64,000 nt of DNA. It comes from JBCBCP01 sp038530575 (GTDB lineage: Bacteria > Pseudomonadota > Alphaproteobacteria > Rhodobacterales > Rhodobacteraceae). Below the pieces are notes generated by a model. It searched no databases. It saw nothing but the letters and a program-made list of their open reading frames with translations, and was not told the DNA's origin. Positions 46,741 to 55,466 of this stretch are shown piece after piece. How positions within the stretch are numbered: the first letter of the stretch is position 1; each line of letters begins with the position of its first letter. Location of the stretch: the NCBI GenBank assembly GCA_038530575.1, contig JBCBCP010000005.1, positions 62,001-126,000 of the forward strand, written 5' to 3'. Position numbers and translations under genes: made by a program.

Positions 46741-47787
46741 ATGAGCGAGACGGGCAAGAACGGGCTGACCTATGCCGAGGCAGGGGTCGACATTGACGCG
46801 GGCAATGCACTGGTCGAACGGATCAAGCCGGCGGCGCGAGCGACCAACCGGCCGGGCGTCATGGCGGGCTTGGGCGGTTTCGGCGGGCTGTTTGACCTGA
46901 AGGCGGCTGGCTACAGCGACCCGGTGCTGGTGGCTGCAACTGATGGGGTTGGAACCAAGTTGCGGATTGCCATTGATACCGGGATCGTGGATGGCGTTGG
47001 CATCGATCTTGTTGCCATGTGCGTGAATGATCTTGTCTGCCAAGGCGCCGAGCCGTTGTTTTTCCTCGACTATTTCGCGACCGGTAAGCTTGAACTGGAC
47101 GCAGCCGCCGCTGTGATTGAAGGCATCGCCAAGGGCTGCGAGACCGCTGGCTGTGCACTGATCGGCGGCGAGACTGCGGAAATGCCGGGCATGTACCCGG
47201 CGGGCGACTTTGACCTTGCGGGATTTGCCGTCGGCGCGATGGAGCGGGGTGGCGCGCTGCCCGATGGCGTGGCCGAGGGCGACGCGCTGATCGCTCTGGC
47301 GTCTAATGGTGTGCATTCGAACGGCTATTCGCTGGTTCGGCGCATCGTCGAGGCAGATGGCAAGACATGGGCCACAGAGTTTGCAGACGGGCGCAGCTTG
47401 GGTGCGGAGCTTTTGACCCCGACGCGGATCTATGTCCGTCCGGTGCTTGATCTGCTGCGCGGCGGGCAGCTACGGGGCGTGGCGCACATTACGGGCGGCG
47501 GGCTGACCGAAAACCTGCCGCGCGTCATGCCAGAGGGCCTTGGCGCGCATGTCGATCTGAACAGTTGGGAGCTGCCGCCAATCTTCGCCTACCTCGCGCG
47601 CGCGGGCGGTGTCGAAATGGCGGAAATGCTCAAGACCTTCAATTGCGGGGTGGGCATGGTCGCCGTGGTGCCTGCCGAAGCTGCAGATGCGGCCGTTGGC
47701 ATCCTCGCGGCGGCAGGAGAGACAGCCTGGGTGTGCGGAACGATCCGCGCGCAAGACGGCGTGACCTATAGTGGCAGCCTGATGTGA
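46741..47787 (+). CDS. purM: Phosphoribosylformylglycinamidine cyclo-ligase
   Basis: PurM (AIR synthetase) closes the imidazole ring in purine synthesis using ATP. The 348-residue protein begins MSETGKNGLTYAEAGVDIDAGNALVERIK, cited as LTYAEAGVDIDAGNALV. It also has VAATDGVGTKLRIAID, VNDLVCQGAEPLFFLDY and HITGGGLTENLPRVM. Its stop overlaps purN as GTGA. Confidence 0.96.
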   Translation: MSETGKNGLTYAEAGVDIDAGNALVERIKPAARATNRPGVMAGLGGFGGLFDLKAAGYSDPVLVAATDGVGTKLRIAIDTGIVDGVGIDLVAMCVNDLVCQGAEPLFFLDYFATGKLELDAAAAVIEGIAKGCETAGCALIGGETAEMPGMYPAGDFDLAGFAVGAMERGGALPDGVAEGDALIALASNGVHSNGYSLVRRIVEADGKTWATEFADGRSLGAELLTPTRIYVRPVLDLLRGGQLRGVAHITGGGLTENLPRVMPEGLGAHVDLNSWELPPIFAYLARAGGVEMAEMLKTFNCGVGMVAVVPAEAADAAVGILAAAGETAWVCGTIRAQDGVTYSGSLM

Positions 47788-48377
47788 CCAAGCGGGTCGC
47801 GATTTTTGTCTCTGGCGGCGGATCGAACATGCGCGCGCTGGTCCAGGACATGGCGCGCCCGGGGCACGGTGCGGAACCAGCAGTCGTCTTCTCCAATGCC
47901 GCCGATGCCGGTGGTATCACTTGGGCGGAGGGGCAGGGGATCGCAACCGAGGTTGTCGATCATCGCCCCTTTGGCTCGGATCGCGCAGGTTTTGAGGCTG
48001 CGATAACGGACGCCCTCGCACCTTATGCCCCGGATATTATTTGCCTTGCCGGTTTCATGCGGGTGCTGACCGCCGGTTTCGTGACGCCGTGGCAGGGTCG
48101 TATGTTAAATATCCATCCCTCGCTGCTGCCGAAATACCGCGGCCTGCACACACATGCACGCGCGCTTGAGGCGGGCGATCAAGAACATGGCTGCACCGTC
48201 CATCTTGTAACACCCGAATTGGACGACGGCCCAATCCTGGGTCAGGCCCGCCTTAGCGTTCCCGCTGGCGCAACCCCGCAGACGCTTGCGCGGGAAGTGC
48301 TTGTGTTGGAACATCAGCTTTACCCGGCCGTGCTGCGCCGCTTTGCTGCCGGAGAGACGGGGCGCATCGACCTGTGA
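47784..48377 (+). CDS. purN: Phosphoribosylglycinamide formyltransferase
   Basis: PurN formylates GAR with 10-formyl-THF. The 197-residue protein has VAIFVSGGGSNMRALVQD, IICLAGFMRVLTAGFV and NIHPSLLPKYRGLHTHARALEAG, covering the catalytic Asn/His region. The start is GTG 47784, overlapping the purM stop. Confidence 0.95.
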   Translation: MTKRVAIFVSGGGSNMRALVQDMARPGHGAEPAVVFSNAADAGGITWAEGQGIATEVVDHRPFGSDRAGFEAAITDALAPYAPDIICLAGFMRVLTAGFVTPWQGRMLNIHPSLLPKYRGLHTHARALEAGDQEHGCTVHLVTPELDDGPILGQARLSVPAGATPQTLAREVLVLEHQLYPAVLRRFAAGETGRIDL

Positions 48378-48444
48378 CCGTGGCTGGTGCTTGGGGCAGG
48401 TCTGGTGTAGGAAGGCGCGATAACAACAAGAACGCGGGCGCAGA

Positions 48445-49602
48445 ATGCAGACCCTGACCACGACCGCCGAACTGGCTGCCTTTTGCGAGGCCGCGGCCAA
48501 GCACCCCTACGTCACTGTCGATACCGAATTCCTGCGTGAGCGGACGTATTATTCGAAACTGTGCCTGGTGCAGCTTGCCATGCCCGGGTCGGGCGATGAG
48601 GGGGCAGTTCTGGTCGATCCGTTGGCCGATGGGCTGTCCTTGGAGCCGCTTTACACGCTTTTCCGAGATGAGAGCGTAGTCAAGGTGTTCCATGCCGCGC
48701 GGCAGGATCTGGAGATCTTCTTTGTCGATGCCGGGGTCTTTCCGCAGCCCTTGTTTGACACCCAGGTCGCCGCGATGGTCTGCGGCTTTGGCGAGCAGGT
48801 TGGCTACGAGACGCTGGTGCGCAAGATCGCCAAGGCCAACCTTGATAAATCATCGCGCTTTACCGACTGGTCCCGGCGTCCCTTGTCCAAGGCGCAAAAA
48901 ACCTACGCGCTGGCGGATGTCACCCATCTGCGCGTGATCTACGAATACCTCGCGGCCGAGCTGGAAAAGACCGGCCGCGCGCGCTGGGTGCGCGAGGAAC
49001 TGGGCACTCTGCTGAGCCCGGACACCTACACGACCGAGCCGCGCGAGGCCTGGCGGCGGATCAAGACACGCTCGTCCTCGCCCAAGTTCCTGTCCGTGGT
49101 GCGCGAGCTGGCGGCCTTCCGAGAGGAGCTGGCGCAAAGCCGGAACATCCCTCGCAACCGGATCTACAAGGACGACGCACTGGTCGAGCTGGCCTCGAAC
49201 AAACCGACCAACCTAGACGATCTGGGCCGTTCGCGCCTCTTGCTGCGCGAGGCGCGCCGGGGCGATATCGCGCAAGGCATCCTGGATGCTGTGGCCCGGG
49301 GGCTGGACGTGCCGCCAGAAGACGCACCGAAACCCGTCGTGGGCCGCGAAAAGCTACAAGTGAACCCGGCGATCGCCGACCTGTTGCGCGTGCTTCTCAA
49401 AGCAAAAACCGAACAGGAGGGTGTCGCGGCCAAGCTGATCGCTTCGGCGGCGGACCTTGATGCCTTGGCTGCAGGAATGCGCGACGTGCCCGCCCTGTCC
49501 GGCTGGCGTCATGAGGTGTTTGGTGAGGATGCGCTGCGTCTGTGCGAGGGCAAGGTCGCGCTGGCCACCGAGGGCCAAAAGGTTAGGATCGTATCGCTTT
49601 AG
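48445..49602 (+). CDS. rnd: Ribonuclease D
   Basis: RNase D trims tRNA 3' ends. The 385-residue protein has the DEDD-exonuclease motifs YVTVDTEFLRERTYY, VFHAARQDLEIFFVDAGVF and YALADVTHLRVIYEYL, and two HRDC domains at the C-terminus. Its stop overlaps the convergent lipoprotein stop by four bases. Confidence 0.94.
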   Translation: MQTLTTTAELAAFCEAAAKHPYVTVDTEFLRERTYYSKLCLVQLAMPGSGDEGAVLVDPLADGLSLEPLYTLFRDESVVKVFHAARQDLEIFFVDAGVFPQPLFDTQVAAMVCGFGEQVGYETLVRKIAKANLDKSSRFTDWSRRPLSKAQKTYALADVTHLRVIYEYLAAELEKTGRARWVREELGTLLSPDTYTTEPREAWRRIKTRSSSPKFLSVVRELAAFREELAQSRNIPRNRIYKDDALVELASNKPTNLDDLGRSRLLLREARRGDIAQGILDAVARGLDVPPEDAPKPVVGREKLQVNPAIADLLRVLLKAKTEQEGVAAKLIASAADLDALAAGMRDVPALSGWRHEVFGEDALRLCEGKVALATEGQKVRIVSL

Positions 49603-50123
49603 CGTCGCCGTGAGCTTCGGACATTTTCAACCCCCGCAACGCGGATCGTGCGCACGCCCCGCAACTCCTGATCAGTGAGCGCGAGCGCGGCGGTCACGCG
49701 GCGAGTGGCCTCCGGCCCGCCGGGCCGCGCGTTGTCCGGCCGGCGTGCTTCAAGCCGATACGACAGCACGCCGTCCACCGCCTCGCCATCATTTTCGGGG
49801 GTGAGCTGCACGTCAAACAGACCCTGAAATTGATCCACGCCCGTCGCTCGGATAATCGCGCCGCCCGGCACCCGCTCAACGCGCATATCGCTGACAACAG
49901 CAACAGGCGTTCCGGTATAGATGGCCTCCAGCGCGCGCTGCCGGGCAAAGATGCCTTGGCGCTGTCGCGGGATCAGTGGGTTTGCCGCCTCTGCCGGTAC
50001 TGCAACCTGACGCGGCTCCGAGCGCGAATTACCAAACCAGTTGAACGGGTTAACGCGGCTTTCGCGGAGCCCACAGGCCCCGAGGACGAGGCTTGCAATC
50101 ACGATAACTGTCAGAGGGCGCAT
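49599..50123 (-). CDS. Lipoprotein, conserved envelope protein
   Basis: The 174-residue protein has a lipobox (VIASLVLGAC, Cys 17), then ESRVNPFNWFGNSR and a mature domain ending RTIRVAGVENVRSSRRR. Sorting to the outer membrane is likely because residue +2 after Cys is Gly, not Asp. No function known; the NPFNWFGNS motif is common in rhodobacteral lipoproteins of this family. Confidence 0.75.
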   Translation of the reverse strand: MRPLTVIVIASLVLGACGLRESRVNPFNWFGNSRSEPRQVAVPAEAANPLIPRQRQGIFARQRALEAIYTGTPVAVVSDMRVERVPGGAIIRATGVDQFQGLFDVQLTPENDGEAVDGVLSYRLEARRPDNARPGGPEATRRVTAALALTDQELRGVRTIRVAGVENVRSSRRR

Positions 50124-50244
50124 CACGGGCTTGGCCTTTCGTCGTTTGCCTGTTGGTAGCAGTGCTTTGCAGCGTTGAAAAGGTCGCACTGGACGCAAGG
50201 CGGCGGGCCGATTACCTCAGGCACACCAAGGAAAGGCGCACCCA

Positions 50245-50649
50245 ATGGCACAGCCCGATTTCGAAGAGATCGTAGAGGATTTCGAGTTTCTGGAGGACTG
50301 GGAAGACCGGTACCGCCACGTGATCGAGCTGGGCAAGGCGATGGACCCGCTGGACGATGCGCTGAAGGTGCAAGCGACCAAGGTGGATGGCTGCGCCAGC
50401 CAGGTCTGGCTGCATCCGCAGATCGAGGCGGGCACGTTCCGCTTTGACGGGGACAGCGACGCGATGATCGTGCGCGGGCTGATCGCGGTGCTGCGGCGCC
50501 TCTACAACGACCTGCCCGTGGCCGAGGTCGGCGCGGTGGATGCGCGGGCCGAGATGGCCCGGCTGGGCCTGAACGATCACCTCTCGGCGCAGCGGTCAAA
50601 CGGGCTCCGGGCCATGATCCAGCGCATTCAAGAGGTCACGGCTGGGTAG
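50245..50649 (+). CDS. sufE: SufE family sulfur acceptor
   Basis: SufE takes sulfur from SufS and passes it to the SufBCD scaffold in Fe-S cluster assembly. The 134-residue protein has the acceptor Cys in VDGCASQVWL near residue 50, with IELGKAMDPLDD before it. No other suf genes are in the window. Confidence 0.93.
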   Translation: MAQPDFEEIVEDFEFLEDWEDRYRHVIELGKAMDPLDDALKVQATKVDGCASQVWLHPQIEAGTFRFDGDSDAMIVRGLIAVLRRLYNDLPVAEVGAVDARAEMARLGLNDHLSAQRSNGLRAMIQRIQEVTAG

Positions 50650-50695
50650 CCGATCCTTCAAAGGATCGGCCCGTGCCAAATCTTGAAGATTTGGC
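50649..50695. repeat. Two tandem near-loopless palindromes between sufE and the methyltransferase
   Basis: Arms GCCGATCCTT/AAGGATCGGC (50649-50670, two-base centre) and GCCAAATCTT/AAGATTTGGC (50675-50695, one-base centre). They fill the space between the sufE stop (50649) and the stop at 50696, so the two convergent genes end directly on them. Confidence 0.6.
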
Positions 50696-51730
50696 CTAGC
50701 AGCAGCTCACAAGCTCTTGCGGGGCAGGATCGCCCGGCGCACAGCCGTCAAACACGCCATAATGGGTCGAAAAGTCGCCGATGAAATCGAAATGCGGGGC
50801 CAGCCGCGTCTCGCGCAGCATCTTCCAGGTGTTCCCGCAGACCGAAAAGACCTTGCCCGTCTCGATCATGTGGTGGTCGTCCAGCATGAAAGCATCCGGC
50901 GCGTGTTCGATGGTCCCTTTGTAGATCACGGCTTGCCCGTAATCTTCGCAGAGCGGCTCAAGCCCCTCGAGCTTGAAGAGGCGATAGGTGCGCGAGGAAA
51001 AACCGATCTGTGCCAGCTTGGCAGCCAGCGCGGGGTTCTGAATGGTCAGAGGCCGCGCCTTCACCTGGCGCGGGTCGTCAAAACCTGTCTCGCGCGCAAG
51101 GCGCAAAAAGTCGTTGATATACAGCGCCCCCGACAAACACTCGCCATAAAGCACATCATCGTCCCGCAGCGCTTGCGGGATGCGGCGGCTGGCGTAGACG
51201 TCCGAAAAATACATCTCCCCGCCCGGTTTGAGCAGGTCGTAAACCCCGCGCAGAACCGCCCCCTTGTCTTCGGCCAGGTTCACGACGCAATTGGACACCA
51301 CAACGTCGAACGAGCCCGGCTCAAGCCCCAAATCGCCAAGGTTTTCAATGAGCCCTTTGTGGAATGCGGTGTTGATATGCGGCAGGCCAAACACCTCTCG
51401 GTGGTAGTCTTGGTGGGCCCGGGCCACATCAAGCTGGGCATCGGTCATGTCGACGCCGACGACCTCGCCTTTTGGCCCAACCAGCGCGCTGAGCGCATAG
51501 ACGTCGCGCCCCGTTCCGCAGCCGAGGTCGAGAATGCGCGCACCTGACAGCGCCTCCGGCGCAATCAGCCCGCAGCCGTAGTAGCGCATCATGACCTCGT
51601 CATGCACTTTCGACAGGACGGGTTTCAGCCACTCGGGCATCGCCTCGTCGGTGCAACAGGCATCTGTCTGCAGATCAGCGGAGGATTGCAGCGTCTCGCC
51701 GTAATAGGTCTTTACGATCTCGTGTTTCAT
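50696..51730 (-). CDS. Arsenite S-adenosylmethionine methyltransferase-like protein (ArsM)
   Basis: The 344-residue protein has the ArsM N-terminus (TYYGETLQSSADLQTDACC), RYYGCGLIAP, the SAM loop ILDLGCGTGRDVYALSALVG, VVSNCVVNLAEDK and YGECLSGALYINDFL. Five Cys (25, 26, 53, 148, 198) fall where CmArsM-type enzymes hold their catalytic thiols, and the tail ends in CC. ArsM methylates As(III) stepwise. Its gene lies downstream of the DUF1638 and corrinoid-protein genes, so a link to methyl metabolism is possible. Confidence 0.8.
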   Translation of the reverse strand: MKHEIVKTYYGETLQSSADLQTDACCTDEAMPEWLKPVLSKVHDEVMMRYYGCGLIAPEALSGARILDLGCGTGRDVYALSALVGPKGEVVGVDMTDAQLDVARAHQDYHREVFGLPHINTAFHKGLIENLGDLGLEPGSFDVVVSNCVVNLAEDKGAVLRGVYDLLKPGGEMYFSDVYASRRIPQALRDDDVLYGECLSGALYINDFLRLARETGFDDPRQVKARPLTIQNPALAAKLAQIGFSSRTYRLFKLEGLEPLCEDYGQAVIYKGTIEHAPDAFMLDDHHMIETGKVFSVCGNTWKMLRETRLAPHFDFIGDFSTHYGVFDGCAPGDPAPQELVSCC

Positions 51731-51810
51731 GTGGGGGCCTTCCTGCAGCTGCCGTTGTTGGGCATCGCTAGCGTGGAAGGGTCAGGCGCAACAATGCACG
51801 CCGTCTCACC

Positions 51811-52464
51811 TTATCGTGACGCAGGGCGTTGCAAAGCGCCAAGCGTGGTGGACAGATCGCCATACCCGGTAAAGCGCCGCTCAAACGCAAGCCCAAGGGT
51901 TTCAGCCGCCGCTTGCGCCTTTTCTGTCAGCGCCGGATCGTCGGTTTGCGCCTGGTAGACCAGCTTGGTGTAGTTGCCGAAATACATGTCCCGCAGCTCT
52001 GGGTGGCGGTCGAGGCCCATTGGTTTGAGGATGAACGCTTCGAACTGCCGGACGAGAAAATCGGTCAGATAGAACGTCGTGATCTCGTCCTCGGCAATTT
52101 CCGCGAAACGCTCGTTGCCTTCGAAAAAGCTGTAGCAATGGGGGCCCGGGATCATCTGCACGCCCATCTCCGCGCAAGCAGCCTCCAGCAGGCCCCCCGT
52201 TCCGCAATCAGCGTAGACGACGAAAATATCCGCGTAGTCCGTGCGGTGTTTTGAGACCGCTTTGCGCACCTCGTCGGTGATCTTTTCGGGGTAGAGGTGG
52301 TATTTGGCGGGAAGGCAGGTCAGGTCCAAATGACTCCACCCGTTCATCTTCTTTAGCGCCAGGATCTCGCGCGCGAGCGCACCGCAAGCAATCAAAAGCA
52401 CGCGGCCCCGCCCGGTCGGGGCGAGGCCGCTTTCCGTCAGTCCCTCATCCGAGGGAAGGGTCAT
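51811..52464 (-). CDS. DUF1638 family protein
   Basis: The 217-residue protein has RVLLIACGALAREILALKK, then LDLTCLPAKYHLYPEKITDEV and VVYADCGTGGLLEAACAEMG. Conserved Cys in LIACGALA, LTCLPA and DCGTGG, with His in GPHCYSFFEGNERFAEI, suggest metal or corrinoid binding. It starts inside the corrinoid-protein stop (ATGA), so the two are coupled. I recall DUF1638 being encoded near corrinoid proteins in other bacteria, but I cannot confirm that here. Confidence 0.8.
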   Translation of the reverse strand: MTLPSDEGLTESGLAPTGRGRVLLIACGALAREILALKKMNGWSHLDLTCLPAKYHLYPEKITDEVRKAVSKHRTDYADIFVVYADCGTGGLLEAACAEMGVQMIPGPHCYSFFEGNERFAEIAEDEITTFYLTDFLVRQFEAFILKPMGLDRHPELRDMYFGNYTKLVYQAQTDDPALTEKAQAAAETLGLAFERRFTGYGDLSTTLGALQRPASR

Positions 52465-53162
52465 CCCGCGGCCATCTGGTTGTGCTTGCGGGCGACAAAT
52501 TCCTTGGCGGTTTCGACCGCAACAGCGGCATCGCGGCAATAGGCGTCGGCACCGATGGCCTTCCCGAACTCTTCGTTCAGCGGTGCGCCGCCGACCAGCA
52601 CGATGTAGTCGTCGCGCTTGCCCTGTTCGACCATCGTGTCGATTACAACCTTCATGTAGGGCATTGTCGTGGTCAGAAGGGCCGACATGCCGAGGATGTC
52701 CGGCTCTTCGGTCTCCAGCGCTTCCATGTAGTTCTCAACCGGGTTGTTGATCCCCAGATCGACCACCTCAAAGCCCGCGCCTTCCATCATCATCGACACA
52801 AGGTTCTTGCCGATGTCGTGGATGTCGCCCTTCACGGTGCCGATCACCATTTTGCCCACGCGCGGCGCGCCGGTTTCGGCCAGCAGCGGCTTGAGAATGG
52901 CCATGCCGCCCTTCATCGCGTTGGCGGCCAGCAGAACCTCGGGCACGAACAGGATGCCATCGCGGAAGTCAGCGCCGACAATCGTCATACCGCCGACAAG
53001 CGCCTTGGTCAGGATGTCGTAAGGTGCCCAGCCGCGTTCAAGAAGGATGTTGACGCCTTCCTCAATCTCTTCCTTGAGACCGTCGTAAAGGTCGTCGAAC
53101 ATCTGTTGGACCAGTTCCTCATCGTCGAGTTCGGAGAGGATGATGTCGTCTTCGTCTGCCAT
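52461..53162 (-). CDS. Corrinoid (B12-binding) protein, MtbC/MetH-like
   Basis: The 233-residue protein has the helical cap (residues 20-95), then KGDIHDIGKNLVSMMMEGAG, where His 115 ligates cobalt. DLGINNPVENYMEALETEEP and MSALLTTTMPYMKVVIDTMV follow, and IVLVGGAPLNEEFGKAIGAD ends the Rossmann domain. It carries a methyl group on B12 between partner proteins. With the homocysteine methyltransferase two genes away (54414-55436), it probably makes a split methionine synthase. Confidence 0.92.
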   Translation of the reverse strand: MADEDDIILSELDDEELVQQMFDDLYDGLKEEIEEGVNILLERGWAPYDILTKALVGGMTIVGADFRDGILFVPEVLLAANAMKGGMAILKPLLAETGAPRVGKMVIGTVKGDIHDIGKNLVSMMMEGAGFEVVDLGINNPVENYMEALETEEPDILGMSALLTTTMPYMKVVIDTMVEQGKRDDYIVLVGGAPLNEEFGKAIGADAYCRDAAVAVETAKEFVARKHNQMAAG

Positions 53163-53296
53163 TGTCCGTCCTTTTCAGGGCTGCCACAGGTGGGCGTGTC
53201 TTGCATGATGTGTGCCGTGGTGTGCTGCAATCTACTGTCGAAATAACGACATGAGCCGCGCGGTGCGCGACGCGCCATGTCCGTTTGCGCGATTGT

Positions 53297-53322
53297 GAAC
53301 TTGTGATGTTCTGCAAATGTTC
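53297..53322. promoter_or_regulatory. LexA/SOS box GTTC-N7-GTTC with extra GAAC half-site
   Basis: GTTC (53308-53311), seven bases, GTTC (53319-53322) is the exact alphaproteobacterial LexA box. GAAC at 53297-53300 is also spaced seven bases from the first GTTC, giving three half-sites. The box lies within a candidate promoter (TTGTGA at 53301-53306, 16 bases, TAATCT at 53323-53328) in front of the radical SAM gene, whose ATG is at 53335. Confidence 0.75.
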
Positions 53323-53334
53323 TAATCTGTGCCC

Positions 53335-54411
53335 ATGGCGACACGCGGATATATCGAACGGGCGCGCGGGCGGGGCGCGCGCAGTAATGCCGCCGGGCGG
53401 TTCGAAGCGCTTGATCGGGAAGCGGTCGATGACGGGTGGGCGCCCGATGCTGATTTGCCGCCCTTGCGCACCGAAGTTCGGGTTGAGCGGCCACGCAGCG
53501 TGATCACTTACAACAAGTCGCCCGATTTGCCCTTTGACAGGTCGATCAACGTCTACCGCGGGTGCGAGCATGGCTGCGTTTATTGCTTCGCGCGCCCCAG
53601 CCACGCCTATCTGGGTCTGTCGCCGGGTCTGGATTTTGAAACGCGGCTGACCGCACGCCCCGACGCGCCCGAGGTGTTGGAACGGGAATTGGCCGCCAAA
53701 CGCTACCGTGTGGCGCCGCTTGCGATGGGCACCAATACCGACCCCTACCAACCGATCGAGGCAACATACGGCATCACGCGCGCCTGCCTTTCCGTACTGC
53801 AGCGTACGGGACACCCGGTGGCCATCGTGACCAAGGGCGCGCTGATCGAACGGGACATCGACATCCTGTCTGACATGGCCCGCCGGGGGCTGTGCCGAGT
53901 TGGCATCTCGGTCACCACCCTCGATGCGGGCCTGTCGCGCGCGATGGAGCCGCGCGTGCCATTGCCTGCGCGCCGTCTGAAAACCATCGAACGCTTGGCG
54001 CGTGCTGGAATTCCCGTGCGGGTGATGGCCGCCCCATTGGTGCCGGCGCTGACGGATCCCGAGCTTGAAGCCATTCTGTACGCAGGGAAAAAGGCCGGTG
54101 CACGCTCGGCAAGCTGGATCATGCTGCGCCTGCCGCGCGAGGTGTCGGGGCTGTGGCGCGAGTGGCTGGAAGCGGCTTATCCCGATCGGGCGGCGCGGGT
54201 GATGGCACGGCTGCGAGAGATGCATGGCGGTCAGGACTATGATGCGCGCTGGCACACGCGGATGCGGGGGGAGGGGCCTTACGCCGAGATGATCGCGGCG
54301 CGGTTCGATGTGGCGGTGCGGCGGCTTGGTCTGCGCACACGCCTGCACCCGATGCGCACCGATGTGTTCCGCCCACCGGTTCCCCCCGGCGGCCAGTTGC
54401 AATTGCTGTAG
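53335..54411 (+). CDS. PA0069-family radical SAM protein (SPL-like)
   Basis: The 358-residue protein has a radical SAM triad in YRGCEHGCVYCFARPSHAYL (Cys 77, 81, 84, CxxxCxxC form), with FDRSINVY before it. LAMGTNTDPYQPIEATYGITR and LPAREVSGLW-type helices follow (read LPREVSGLWREWLEAAYP). It is in the same broad group as spore photoproduct lyase (SplB-like, COG1533), so DNA photoproduct repair or a related radical reaction is possible. GTG 53329 is an alternate start. Confidence 0.85.
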   Translation: MATRGYIERARGRGARSNAAGRFEALDREAVDDGWAPDADLPPLRTEVRVERPRSVITYNKSPDLPFDRSINVYRGCEHGCVYCFARPSHAYLGLSPGLDFETRLTARPDAPEVLERELAAKRYRVAPLAMGTNTDPYQPIEATYGITRACLSVLQRTGHPVAIVTKGALIERDIDILSDMARRGLCRVGISVTTLDAGLSRAMEPRVPLPARRLKTIERLARAGIPVRVMAAPLVPALTDPELEAILYAGKKAGARSASWIMLRLPREVSGLWREWLEAAYPDRAARVMARLREMHGGQDYDARWHTRMRGEGPYAEMIAARFDVAVRRLGLRTRLHPMRTDVFRPPVPPGGQLQLL

Positions 54412-54413
54412 CG

Positions 54414-55436
54414 TCACGCCGCGCGGCGACGGCCCCGGCGCGCGCGCTTGGGGGCGCCGCAGCAGCTGTCGCCTGTGCCATCGCTATCCGAGCTGAACGC
54501 ACCAAGCCGGGAGGCGACCTCATCAAGCGTCGGCGCCGCACCGATCGGGCGTGTGTCCAGCGCCTCGCGCATATGGCGCAGATGCAACGGCAGCGTGCCG
54601 CAGCATCCGCCGATGATGCGCGCACCGGCGTTGCGCACCAGTTCTGCATAATCCGCCATAAGCTCGGGCGTGCCATTGTAGTGAATTTCGCCGTCTACAT
54701 ATTGCGGAATGCCTGCGTTGGCCTTTGCAATGATGGGCCGTTCGGTGCCGGTCGCGGCAAAACCGAGGATCGTACGCACGAGATCGGAGGCACCGGTGCC
54801 GCAATTGGCGCCGAAAGCGAGCGGCGGGGTGGCCATCTCGCTCACCTGAGCCGCAAGGGCCGTGCTTGTGACGCCCATCATGGTGCGCCCGGCGGTGTCA
54901 AAGCTCATGGTGCCCACCCAGTCGAGACCTGCGCGGTCAAAGCCTTCGGCGGCGGCGGCGAATTCTTCGGGCGCTGAGATGGTTTCAAGCCAGCCGATAT
55001 CGGCCCCGCCGCTCTTCAGGCCATCGGCGGCTTCGTGGAACATCTCGACCGCCAGCGTGTGGGAGAGCGCGCCCACAGGCTCCATGATTTCGCCGGTCGG
55101 GCCGACTGAGCCCGCGACGATCACCTTGCGCCCGACCGTGTCGGCAACCTCGCGTCCAATTTCGGCGCTGATGCGGGCAAGGCGATGGGTGTCCTTTTCC
55201 GCGCCGTGCAATTTGAGCCGCGCCGCGTTCGCGCCAAACGAGTTGGTCAGGAAGATGTCCGACCCGTTATCGGTCGCACCGCGGTAGAGCGCCGCGATGC
55301 GGTCCGGGTGTGCTTCGTTCCACAGCTCTGGCGCATCGCCTGCTTCGAGACCCGCCGCAAAGAGGTTCGTGCCGGTGGCGCCGTCGGCCAGCAGCGTGCC
55401 GCGTTCGTTCAGAAGGCTGATAAGCGGATTTGTCAT
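54414..55436 (-). CDS. Homocysteine S-methyltransferase family protein (BHMT/MetH-type)
   Basis: The 340-residue protein has LLADGATGTNLFAAGLEAGD, FLTNSFGANAARLKLHG, SVGPTGEIMEPVGALS and the zinc site Cys 212 (FGANCGTG) with Cys 278-279 (IIGGCCGTLPLH). Such domains methylate homocysteine to methionine. The tail from residue 325 (DSCCGAPKRARRGRRRAA) is unusual: two Cys, then a strongly basic end not typical of the fold. Together with the corrinoid protein it fits a split MetH. Confidence 0.9.
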   Translation of the reverse strand: MTNPLISLLNERGTLLADGATGTNLFAAGLEAGDAPELWNEAHPDRIAALYRGATDNGSDIFLTNSFGANAARLKLHGAEKDTHRLARISAEIGREVADTVGRKVIVAGSVGPTGEIMEPVGALSHTLAVEMFHEAADGLKSGGADIGWLETISAPEEFAAAAEGFDRAGLDWVGTMSFDTAGRTMMGVTSTALAAQVSEMATPPLAFGANCGTGASDLVRTILGFAATGTERPIIAKANAGIPQYVDGEIHYNGTPELMADYAELVRNAGARIIGGCCGTLPLHLRHMREALDTRPIGAAPTLDEVASRLGAFSSDSDGTGDSCCGAPKRARRGRRRAA

Positions 55437-55466
55437 CGGATCCCTTTCAATACTGGCATGAGTGTC

